A stretch of DNA of 64,000 nt from Clostridia bacterium (GTDB lineage Bacteria > Bacillota > Clostridia > Christensenellales > CAG-138). Below the pieces are notes generated by a model. That model did no database searches and was not told the origin of the DNA. It worked only from the letters and a program-made list of their open reading frames with translations. The DNA lies in contig JAFQCL010000001.1 of assembly GCA_017416425.1 (NCBI GenBank), forward strand, positions 94,778 to 158,777, given 5' to 3'. Each line of letters starts with the position of its first letter. Position 1 is the first letter of the stretch. This document shows, piece after piece, positions 57,285-64,000 of the stretch. The translations under genes were made by a program, and so were the position numbers.

Positions 57285-58538
57285 ATGGCAAAGGGAATCA
57301 GTCTGACGATATACAAAAACGGTGAATCGTCGGGCATAGATATCACACAGCTTGTCGAAACCATCAAGTGGGCAGGTCGCAGAGGGAGCCCGACGCGGAC
57401 ACTTACGATCAGCTTATTGGATGACGATGGCTACAAGCATGAGCGGAGTGGTATAGATATTGAGCAGGGCTGGCAGTGCATATTCAAGCACAACGGTAGG
57501 GAACTGTTTCGTGGCATCTTTATGACGCAGGGAAATAGCAACAGCAAGACAAGCGAATACAAAGCGTATGACAACGGCATATACCTCAGCAACAACCGAG
57601 ACACGTTTGTTTATGAAAGCAAGACGGCAACAGACGTGTTCTACGATGTATGCACCCGCTTCGGCCTGCCAACCGGCGATGTAGCTGCATGCAGCTACAT
57701 CATACCCGATCTGACGAAAAAAAAGACCACAGGTTGGGACGCAATTGAGGATGCTCTGAGTCTCGAGTTTGAAAACACTGGCACTCGTTTTTTCGTCGTG
57801 AGCGAAAATGGCTCACTGTGCTTGAGGAAGCGTAAAGAGAACGTTTTGCAATGGGTGCTTGAGGCTGGCGCAAACATCTCGAAGTACAAGTTGACCAAGT
57901 CCATTGAGAAAGTGAAGACCCGAATTAAGCTGCTTAGCGACGAGGGCACTGTGCTCGCGGAAGAGAAGGATGCGGATCTGGAAGCCAAGATCGGTATCAT
58001 GCAGGATGTTGAGACTCTGGACGAAACGCTCAACAGCGCACAGATAAAAGCCCTTGCAAAATCGTTGCTCCAAGAAAAGAAGACAGCAAGCAGGAAAATG
58101 ACGCTTAATAACGTACTTGGTCTGCCGGAGGTTATTTCAGGAGTGGGCGTGTTCGTCATCATCCCGCACATCGGCATCAGCCGGACGCTCTACGTGGATT
58201 CTGACACGCACACGTTTGAGGACCATATGCACACAATGTCGCTGCAGCTCAGTTATGCGAGCGACATGGGAACGACCGAGAGCACGGCAGCGGCAGGGGA
58301 AACCATAACCGGAGATTTAGACACTGGCGATATTGTCACGTTTAGTGGAGGTCACCACTACGTGAGCAGCACCTCGTCATCGCCGGTAGGCGGGACGCGG
58401 AAAGCAGGCAAAGCAAAAATCACATACAAGGCACCGGGCGCAGCACATCCGTACCATCTTGTAGGCGGAGCTTATGACAGCAGCGTTGGAGGCTCGTGCA
58501 ATGTCTATGGTTGGGTGGATGCAAGCACAATCAATTAG
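57285..58538 (+). CDS. Baseplate hub protein (XkdQ-like)
   Basis: The 417-residue protein matches XkdQ/gp27-like hubs: ITQLVETIKWAGRRGSPTRT, FKHNGRELFRGIFMTQGNSN, YKAYDNGIYLSNNRDTFVYE. The C-terminal 90 residues (GGHHYVSSTSSSPVGGTRKA, then HPYHLVGGAYDSSVGGSCNV) form a small added module that ends in a SH3-like pattern (VYGWVDASTI), possibly cell-wall binding. Confidence 0.87.
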   Translation: MAKGISLTIYKNGESSGIDITQLVETIKWAGRRGSPTRTLTISLLDDDGYKHERSGIDIEQGWQCIFKHNGRELFRGIFMTQGNSNSKTSEYKAYDNGIYLSNNRDTFVYESKTATDVFYDVCTRFGLPTGDVAACSYIIPDLTKKKTTGWDAIEDALSLEFENTGTRFFVVSENGSLCLRKRKENVLQWVLEAGANISKYKLTKSIEKVKTRIKLLSDEGTVLAEEKDADLEAKIGIMQDVETLDETLNSAQIKALAKSLLQEKKTASRKMTLNNVLGLPEVISGVGVFVIIPHIGISRTLYVDSDTHTFEDHMHTMSLQLSYASDMGTTESTAAAGETITGDLDTGDIVTFSGGHHYVSSTSSSPVGGTRKAGKAKITYKAPGAAHPYHLVGGAYDSSVGGSCNVYGWVDASTIN

Positions 58539-58549
58539 GAGGTAGGGCG

Positions 58550-58948
58550 ATGGCAACAATGAATACGAGCGGTAACGAGACCAGCTTGAAACAGATTTTG
58601 CAGAGTATGAGCGTCGGCGGCATCGAGTTCTTGCAGGGCACTGTCATTTCGGTAAGCCCGCTGAAAATCCAAATCACAAATGATGAGAAGCTGATTATCA
58701 ATGAAAGAATCACTATCGTCCCATGGCACCTCACCGACCACACAACGCAGGCAACGTACACGGTTGGAGGAGGGGCACTCGATTCGGAGACAAACGTTGT
58801 TGCATCGCACTCACACAAGCTCGTTACCTACACGCTGACAAGGGGCACACTCACCGTCCACAACGCCCTCAAGGTCGGTGAAAAGATACACGTGCTGTCC
58901 CTGAACAACGGAAAGAAATACTACGTTTTAGACAGGGTGGTGAGCTAA
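58550..58948 (+). CDS. DUF2577-like baseplate protein (XkdR type)
   Basis: ATG 58550 follows AGGAGGTAGGGCG; the upstream part of the open frame is hub sequence in another frame. The 132-residue, OB-fold-like protein has VISVSPLKIQITNDEKLIIN and ends KIHVLSLNNGKKYYVLDRVV. In PBSX-like phages it forms part of the baseplate spike assembly. Confidence 0.82.
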   Translation: MATMNTSGNETSLKQILQSMSVGGIEFLQGTVISVSPLKIQITNDEKLIINERITIVPWHLTDHTTQATYTVGGGALDSETNVVASHSHKLVTYTLTRGTLTVHNALKVGEKIHVLSLNNGKKYYVLDRVVS

Positions 58949-59359
58949 ATGGTGGAATCAGTTTACATCAAACTGGCGGTCGACACCGTAGAGGAAGCAA
59001 CGGAGCAGCCGAGCAAGACCTACAAACTCGACCTCGACAAGGGTCGCATCATAGGATTGGTGGACGGACAGGAAGCGGTGCGGCAGGCAATACGCAAAGC
59101 AATTATCACCCCGCGCTTCAAGTGCTTGATTTATGACAAGCAGTATGGAAGCGAAATCGAGGAGGCGGTCACGCAGAAAGACGCAACGCCGGAGTACACG
59201 GAGGCGATAGCTCCCGGATTCGTTCGGGATGCACTGAGGCCGGACACGCGAATAACAGGAGTAAGTAATTTCACATTCTCTTTCAAGGACGATGAAGCCT
59301 ACATATCTTTTGATGCGGACACCATTTTCGGAACAGTACGCATAGAGGAGGTGATCTAG
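58949..59359 (+). CDS. gp25-like baseplate wedge protein (DUF2634/XkdS)
   Basis: ATG 58949 directly abuts the previous stop. The 136-residue protein has YKLDLDKGRIIGLVDGQEAV, RQAIRKAIITPRFKCLIYDK and QYGSEIEEAV, the DUF2634/XkdS pattern related to T4 gp25. It starts baseplate-sheath contact and overlaps the next gene by one base. Confidence 0.87.
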   Translation: MVESVYIKLAVDTVEEATEQPSKTYKLDLDKGRIIGLVDGQEAVRQAIRKAIITPRFKCLIYDKQYGSEIEEAVTQKDATPEYTEAIAPGFVRDALRPDTRITGVSNFTFSFKDDEAYISFDADTIFGTVRIEEVI

Positions 59360-60483
59360 TGTTTGAGGCACAGACTTACGAAGCCTTGATGAAAGAAGTC
59401 TTGGCAGCAGCACCACCGGGAATCGACACGCGGCAAGGAAGTATATTCTTCGACGCGATCTCCGCAGTCGTCAACAAGATTGCAAAGCTATACAGCGACT
59501 TAGACCGCGTTTTTGAGACTGTCTTTATCACGACAGCAACAGACGAATACCTCGATTTGCGGGCGATGGAATACGGCTTGGTAAGGCAGGTAGCAACACC
59601 GGCAAAGTATTTCTTCTTTTGCACCGGCACGCGCCCAGCGGTTGGATGGAGATTTTTCCATAACGATAGCGGATACTACTTTATGCTGAAAGAGGCAAAT
59701 GACGGTACTCTTTTCCTTGAGTCGGAGACTGCCGGAACGCAATGCAACTACATCCAAAGCGGAGACATCGCGGTGCCTGTGAATACTGTAGTCAGAATGA
59801 GATCGGCGAACTTCGGCGATGTTTATGAGTATGGCACCGATACGGAGGACGACGAATCCCTGCGCGAGCGCGTGATAGAGAAAGTTGCAGGATCAGCGGA
59901 GAATGGAAATAAGCAGCACTACAAGACGTGGTGTGAGAGCGTTTCTGGAGTTGGACAGGCCCGCATCGAGCCGCTTTGGAACGGCGAGAATACGGTCAAG
60001 GCGGTACTTATAAGCCCGCTTGGTCTGCCGGTATCGGACAGCGTCGTTGAGGCAGTACAGCAGTACGTAGACCCTAACGGGCTCGGCATGACGGTCGAGA
60101 TAGGCGGAAAGACCTATGTAGTCGGCGACGGCCTCGGCAACGGCAGAGCAAATATCGGGGCTCATTTCACGGCGGTATCAGCGGAGGAGGTTGGCATAAA
60201 CGTTACGTTTGATGCGGAACTCGTCAGCGGGAAGACGCAGCAGGCTGCGATAGAAGCCGCATCGATGGCGATTTCTGACTACCTGAAAGCACTGGTGCTT
60301 GAGGCGACGGAAGACGAAACCATCGTGGTTAGAGTGAGCACAATAGGAGCGATCCTCGCGGGGCTCACGAGCTATTTCGTGGATTACGCAAACCTCACCC
60401 TGAACGGAGGGACAGCAAACATCCGCATCAGCGACGAGGATGTTCCGGTACTTGGGGAGGTGACGGTGAGTGTCGTATCTTAA
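59359..60483 (+). CDS. Baseplate J-like protein (XkdT)
   Basis: A GTG start at 59359 follows GAGGAGGTGATCTA. The 374-residue protein has DTRQGSIFFDAISAVVNKIA, EYLDLRAMEYGLVRQVATPA, LRERVIEKVAGSAENGNKQH and a C-terminal TVRVSTIGAIL-like segment (ETIVVRVSTIGAILAGLTSY), typical of gpJ/XkdT wedge proteins. Confidence 0.9.
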   Translation: MFEAQTYEALMKEVLAAAPPGIDTRQGSIFFDAISAVVNKIAKLYSDLDRVFETVFITTATDEYLDLRAMEYGLVRQVATPAKYFFFCTGTRPAVGWRFFHNDSGYYFMLKEANDGTLFLESETAGTQCNYIQSGDIAVPVNTVVRMRSANFGDVYEYGTDTEDDESLRERVIEKVAGSAENGNKQHYKTWCESVSGVGQARIEPLWNGENTVKAVLISPLGLPVSDSVVEAVQQYVDPNGLGMTVEIGGKTYVVGDGLGNGRANIGAHFTAVSAEEVGINVTFDAELVSGKTQQAAIEAASMAISDYLKALVLEATEDETIVVRVSTIGAILAGLTSYFVDYANLTLNGGTANIRISDEDVPVLGEVTVSVVS

Positions 60484-61186
60484 CCCTCCATACGAGAACA
60501 ACTTCAAAGAGTTTTGCGCGGCGATGCCGCTTTTCTATCTCGACGTTTATGAGATGCGGGAAATCCTTAAAACAGAGGGCAGACTGCTGGACGGAGTTTG
60601 CAGCTCGTTAGAGACCGTTGTTGCGGATAACTTTGTTTTCACAGCAGACGCAGCTACTCTTAAACTGTGGGAAGCTGCGCTCGGCATCACATACGAGAAG
60701 CCGCTTCCCCTCGAACAGCGGCGCAGCGTCGTAATGGGACGCATCAGCGGAAACGGGCACATCGGCGAGCCAGAAATACGGGAGATTATCGGACAGTATA
60801 CCGATATTCGTCCGAAAGTAGCATTTGCCAAAGGCATAATCTCCATCGTTATATATGAGGAGGTGTTCGACGAAGCCAATTTGCTCGACACGCTCTTGCG
60901 GCGCATCCCGGCGCACCTTGCGCTAGCGATGACTGTGAATATCAAGAGGGAGTGCCGCTACGACTTGCACATTTCCCACGGAGGCGCAATCGGCAACAAC
61001 ATTATGTTAACGCCGGTTACAGAGCACATAAGCTCCGTGAAACCCGTTTGCGTGGCTCAGGCGGCTTTTGTGCAGCTAGAGGCGCAGGCGGGGATCCCCA
61101 CTGTAAGGCGGTTGGAAACGAGCCGCACAGACCGCGTAGGCGGTATCTTTTACCATACGCACACCAGATCAAGACTAATCGAATAG
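60470..61186 (+). CDS. YmfQ/DUF2313-like tail protein (XkdU)
   Basis: A GTG start at 60470 lies nine bases after GGAGG and overlaps the baseplate J gene by 14 bases. The 238-residue protein has LWEAALGITYEKPLPLEQRR, SVVMGRISGNGHIGEPEIRE and IPAHLALAMTV, the DUF2313 pattern. It attaches the tail fibres to the baseplate. Confidence 0.88.
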   Translation: MSYLNPPYENNFKEFCAAMPLFYLDVYEMREILKTEGRLLDGVCSSLETVVADNFVFTADAATLKLWEAALGITYEKPLPLEQRRSVVMGRISGNGHIGEPEIREIIGQYTDIRPKVAFAKGIISIVIYEEVFDEANLLDTLLRRIPAHLALAMTVNIKRECRYDLHISHGGAIGNNIMLTPVTEHISSVKPVCVAQAAFVQLEAQAGIPTVRRLETSRTDRVGGIFYHTHTRSRLIE

Positions 61187-61197
61187 GAGGTACAAAC

Positions 61198-62262
61198 ATG
61201 GCGAACTTTGAAGACGGCAGCTATAGCTCTATGCCTGGCATAGCCCTTATCGCAAAGGTCTTGGCAGGCCGGTGCCTTATGAGATACACGCGGGCGGCTG
61301 TCGGCAAGGGCTACATCCCCGATGGGATGACGCCCAAAACGATGACGGAGCCCGCAGACTACGTCATGGATGCGAAAATTGCAGCAGTGTCTAATCCCGT
61401 TGACGGCGAATGCCAAGTCACTGTACAAATCAATAGCTCTGATGTTGAGACGGGATTTTACGTCACCAATGTCATGCTTTACGCAGAAGACCCTGACGAG
61501 GGGGAAGTCCCGTACACCTACTTAGTGCTCGAAAACGGGCCTGAGTGGATTCGTCCAGCAAGCTCTGTCGTCGGAAAGCTGGCAATTTTTGATTTGATTG
61601 CGGCGGTCGGTGACGTGGACACCGTTACGGCGACCATTGACCCGGAATCTATCGTGACACGCGCAGCGGCGGAGCAACTCATCAGAGAGCACAACGCAGA
61701 TGCAGCAGCGCACCCCGCCATCCTTGCGGCTATGGCAGAGATTGCGGCAACGGCGTCCATTAAGCTCGACATCACAATCCCGATGGAGGGATGGGTAGAG
61801 GATGGAGATACCGAGGGCGTGTATGGGCTTCATGTTGACATCCCGCACGAGAGCATCACAGAAGAAATGTTCCCCATCCTGACCATCCTACCCGCATACT
61901 ACGAGCTTGCAAAAACGAGCACGCTGTGCGGAACAAGCCGAACGATTGCCGGAGCATTGCGTGTATACGCGCAGAGCCCGCCGACGGCTGACATCGGCGC
62001 ATCGCTTGCCCTGCTGGGCAGCAGCGGCGATTCCGGTTCCGGCAACGGAGGCGCATCCAATTATGTATTACCCGTTGCTACAGCATACCAGCTTGGAGGT
62101 GTAAAGATTGGTGAGGGCATCACCGTTGCGGCAGACGGAACAATTTCCGTCAACGAAGCATCGCTACTCGACGATGACACTGTGGCGACGGAAGCAGCCA
62201 TAGAGGAAATGCTTGATAACGTCTTTGGTGACAGCACCGAAGATGATCCGAGCGCATCTTAA
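61198..62262 (+). CDS. Tail fibre/collar protein
   Basis: ATG 61198 follows TAGGAGGTACAAAC; 354 residues. The N-terminus (SSMPGIALIAKVLAGRCLMR, YTRAAVGKGYIPDGMTPKTM) is a phage tail-collar/fibre attachment domain. The middle has EQLIREHNADAAAHPAILAA, a trimeric fibre motif, and the C-terminus has YVLPVATAYQLGGVKIGEGI and ends with AIEEMLDNVFGDS followed by a polar tail. It should bind the baseplate and carry receptor-binding parts. Confidence 0.8.
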   Translation: MANFEDGSYSSMPGIALIAKVLAGRCLMRYTRAAVGKGYIPDGMTPKTMTEPADYVMDAKIAAVSNPVDGECQVTVQINSSDVETGFYVTNVMLYAEDPDEGEVPYTYLVLENGPEWIRPASSVVGKLAIFDLIAAVGDVDTVTATIDPESIVTRAAAEQLIREHNADAAAHPAILAAMAEIAATASIKLDITIPMEGWVEDGDTEGVYGLHVDIPHESITEEMFPILTILPAYYELAKTSTLCGTSRTIAGALRVYAQSPPTADIGASLALLGSSGDSGSGNGGASNYVLPVATAYQLGGVKIGEGITVAADGTISVNEASLLDDDTVATEAAIEEMLDNVFGDSTEDDPSAS

Positions 62263-62332
62263 ACCATTGTTATTTAACGGGCAAGCCACTCGTTGAATAA
62301 AAAATAATTATTTTCTACAAGGAGGAAAAAAC

Positions 62333-63136
62333 ATGGCTTACGATCCTAACAAATTGTCAAAACTGGCCGCGCTTGAGGCGTTGGCACAGCGAATCAAGGC
62401 GGAGCACGCTACCAAAGCGGAGCTCCAAGCGGTATCTGACCGCATCGACGGTGTCGTCTCTCAGGGCGGCGAGCCTAACGTCCTTGAGGGGGTAAAGGTC
62501 AATGACGTAGCCCTGACCATCGCCGACAAGATGGTCAATATACTGATCGCTACCGGCACCGCCAACGGCACTATTAGCGTTAACGGTGCGGATGTAGCTG
62601 TCAGGGGGCTCGCGGCGTTGGCTTACAAGACTGAGATCAGCTACGATGAGCTGTCCGCTGCCCTAAAGCAGACCATAGACGCTAAGGCCGCACAGACTGA
62701 TGTTGATGCCATCAACACCACTCTGGCTACCCTGATTGGCGAGGATACCGGCAAGAGCACGCGCACTATCGCCAATGAGGAACTGGCAAAGCAGCTCATC
62801 CCCGAAAACGCTTCCGCCTCTCTCGATACTCTCACTGAGATCGCGGCATGGATACAGGCGCATCCGGATGATGCAGCCGCCATGAACAAGGCCATTACTG
62901 ATCTGACTGCTCTGGTTGGCACTCTGCCCGAGGGAGCAACCGCCACCACCGTTGTCGGCTACATCGCAGAGGCAATCGCCGCTATCGGTATTGGCGACTA
63001 CGCCAAGACAACTGAGGTCACTGCTGCCATCAGCACTGCACTTGGTGACTACTATACCAAGGCTGAGATAGATGCCATGATCGCTACCGATGCGGAGGTC
63101 AACGAGATGCTCGACAGCGTGTTTGGCGCAGCGTAA
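62333..63136 (+). CDS. Tail fibre-like protein
   Basis: The 267-residue protein is Ala/Thr-rich with coiled-coil and fibre features: KLSKLAALEALAQRIKAEHA, then SLDTLTEIAAWIQAHPDDAA and ALGDYYTKAEIDAMI, the last two common in tail fibres. It ends AEVNEMLDSVFGAA, nearly the same as the end of the previous fibre protein. AAGGAGGAAAAAAC precedes ATG 62333. Confidence 0.75.
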   Translation: MAYDPNKLSKLAALEALAQRIKAEHATKAELQAVSDRIDGVVSQGGEPNVLEGVKVNDVALTIADKMVNILIATGTANGTISVNGADVAVRGLAALAYKTEISYDELSAALKQTIDAKAAQTDVDAINTTLATLIGEDTGKSTRTIANEELAKQLIPENASASLDTLTEIAAWIQAHPDDAAAMNKAITDLTALVGTLPEGATATTVVGYIAEAIAAIGIGDYAKTTEVTAAISTALGDYYTKAEIDAMIATDAEVNEMLDSVFGAA

Positions 63137-63153
63137 AATCCTATAAAAAGGGG

Positions 63154-63181
63154 GCGAGTAGGAAAAATCCTGCTCGCTTTT
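63154..63181 (+). terminator. Terminator-like hairpin between fibre genes
   Basis: GCGAGTAGGA (63154-63163) pairs with TCCTGCTCGC (63168-63177), one G-T wobble, followed by TTTT. A fibre gene with a good ribosome site follows after 18 bases, so it may lower rather than end transcription. Confidence 0.65.
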
Positions 63182-63199
63182 GTTACGGAGGTGAAGTAG

Positions 63200-63607
63200 A
63201 TGGACAAAATTACGCTCGTTAGACATATGCAAGCCTGTGCAGATAAGTCCAGAGTCCATGCGAGTGGACTTGTAGAGGAGCTTGCTCAGACGGTAATGAG
63301 CAGCCTGACCGAGTTGGATGCCGCAAAAGCGGATAAAGTAGAGTCCGTTGCGACAACGATCTCCCCAAAAGGCTGGTATACCGATAATACCGCCGGATAT
63401 CCGTATTACTATGATATTGCGGTCACGGGTGTGACCGATAAAGACCGGGCGGAGGTTACGATCGCTCCGGAAAGTGCGGATGCAGCTGCCGCCTGCGGGC
63501 TGTGTGCTACAAATGAAACTATCGCAGGCTATATCAGGATCCGAAGCGTCAGCGTGCCAACGGTGCAACTTAACGCTGAGTACCGGGTCGAGTATGGAAA
63601 GGAGTAA
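63200..63607 (+). CDS. Hypothetical tail-fibre-region protein (135 aa)
   Basis: ATG 63200 follows ACGGAGGTGAAGTAG. A helical N-terminus (RVHASGLVEELAQTVMSSLT, then ELDAAKADKVESV) is followed by a beta-rich domain (PKGWYTDNTAGYPYYYDIAV, GYIRIRSVSVPTVQLNAEYR) that looks like a small fibre-tip or carbohydrate-contact domain. It could be a receptor-binding subunit. Confidence 0.6.
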   Translation: MDKITLVRHMQACADKSRVHASGLVEELAQTVMSSLTELDAAKADKVESVATTISPKGWYTDNTAGYPYYYDIAVTGVTDKDRAEVTIAPESADAAAACGLCATNETIAGYIRIRSVSVPTVQLNAEYRVEYGKE

Positions 63608-63610
63608 GAC

Positions 63611-64000
63611 ATGGCCTACGGAATAGTAAATGTCCCCGGTGCGACCGGGGCGGAGATAGCTGCTGTACGGGCTTTGGCCGAGAAGGCGTGGGAGGCTGCA
63701 AACGCTGACCTGCCTATAGCCACTCAGGACACTCTGGGCGGAGTGCTGTCAGGCGCCAACATTGATGTTGATAGCGCAGGCGCAGTCACCGTCAGCGGCA
63801 AGCGCAACAGCACAATGGTTTTTGCGGACATCCCCACAGAAAACGTGACATACAATGAGCTTTTGGCTCGTGTGGCAGGATACTATGCCGAGATAAACAG
63901 CAAATTAAAAGCCCCCGAACAAAGCTCTGCGGGCTATCTTATCGCTTCGGATGGGGAGGGCGGCACAACGCTTGTGGGCATCGCAAACGAGGCGACAGAA
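63611..64000 (+). CDS. Tail fibre-like protein (partial, cut by window edge)
   Basis: ATG 63611 follows AAGGAGTAAGAC and the frame stays open to the window end (130 codons). It begins MAYGIVNVPGATGAEIAAVR and has IATQDTLGGVLSGANIDVDS, a short fibre motif (LGGVxSGxxI), like the YQLGGVKIGEGI motif of the first fibre gene. The C-terminus and later genes, including lysis functions, are outside the window. Confidence 0.75.
   Translation, partial: MAYGIVNVPGATGAEIAAVRALAEKAWEAANADLPIATQDTLGGVLSGANIDVDSAGAVTVSGKRNSTMVFADIPTENVTYNELLARVAGYYAEINSKLKAPEQSSAGYLIASDGEGGTTLVGIANEATE

Larger units (their letters stand above)
18401..64000. mobile_element. Contractile-tailed (PBSX/Xkd-like) prophage, right end beyond the window
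   Basis: At least 45.6 kb. Order: serine recombinase and repressor (minus strand), Cro-like and early genes, recombination and replication, DNA modification, late regulator, then terminase, portal, protease, capsid, connector proteins, sheath, tube, chaperones, tape measure, LysM protein, hub, baseplate and fibres, all on the plus strand. The sheath, tube and baseplate J proteins make it a myovirus-like phage. The modules visible here look largely complete apart from frame breaks at three homopolymers, so it may still be functional. Lysis genes and attR are not seen. Confidence 0.93.

Noticed and set aside
61198..64000. Diversity-generating retroelement acting on the fibre genes
   Set aside because: No reverse transcriptase, template repeat or A-biased variable repeat is visible in the window; the relevant region to the right is not available.

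Overview
The window joins two kinds of DNA. Bases 1 to about 18400 are chromosome of a spore-forming, low-to-mid GC Bacillota bacterium, most likely class Clostridia. The evidence is the ireB-ruvX-yrzB set, the rpmH-rnpA-yidD-yidC-jag cluster, rho, rpmG-secE-nusG-rplK-rplA, a dockerin-bearing secreted protein and a cotJABC spore-coat operon. From about 18400 to the right edge lies a large prophage whose right end is outside the window. By eye most of the prophage is more GC-rich than the host part.

Host region: a partial XRE regulator, a Nudix hydrolase, a MazG-like NTP pyrophosphohydrolase and a GNAT acetyltransferase (1-1807); an ireB operon with an inserted Fe-S aldo/keto reductase (2011-3994); a secreted dockerin protein (4287-5345); the minus-strand rpmH to jag cluster for RNase P, membrane insertion and RNA binding (5813-9368), without dnaA or oriC beside it; a TtcA-like tRNA thiolase; Rho with a roughly 300-residue Gln/Arg/Asn-rich disordered insertion (10669-12909); an ECF sigma/anti-sigma pair; and a minus-strand rpmG-secE-nusG-rplK-rplA group.

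The prophage interrupts cotJC (start 18197), which is cut exactly after the conserved EELAH metal-binding motif. A large serine recombinase lies 28 bases beyond the break. This is the layout of excisable elements such as skin or SPbeta in sporulation genes, so reversible reconstitution of cotJC during sporulation is a reasonable hypothesis.

Prophage order: integrase and CI-like repressor (minus strand); divergent early promoters with CCCC-N5-GGGG operators and a Cro-like gene; early and recombination genes, including one polypeptide fusing SbcD/Mre11 and SbcC/Rad50; DUF4373 and DnaC-like replication proteins; a cytosine-5 methyltransferase broken into two frames; a second promoter carrying the same operator (31970); an S-adenosylmethionine synthetase homologue; a pentapeptide-like repeat protein, SSB and RecU; and an ArpU-like regulator. 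A late operon then begins with a putative TET-associated-type glycosyltransferase, two ParB-like proteins and a radical SAM enzyme placed directly before the terminase. Packaging, capsid and PBSX/Xkd-type contractile-tail genes follow, including a tail chaperone with an A AAA AAC frameshift site, and the window ends in tail-fibre genes. Holin, endolysin and attR are not in the window.

The strongest candidate for an undescribed system is the DNA-modification set: C5-methyltransferase, AdoMet synthetase homologue, glycosyltransferase, paired ParB proteins and radical SAM enzyme, possibly making a hypermodified base before packaging. The second is the cotJC interruption as a developmental DNA switch. 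Three frame breaks at homopolymer runs (22309, 30664, 35725) may be assembly errors and should be checked before biological meaning is given to them.
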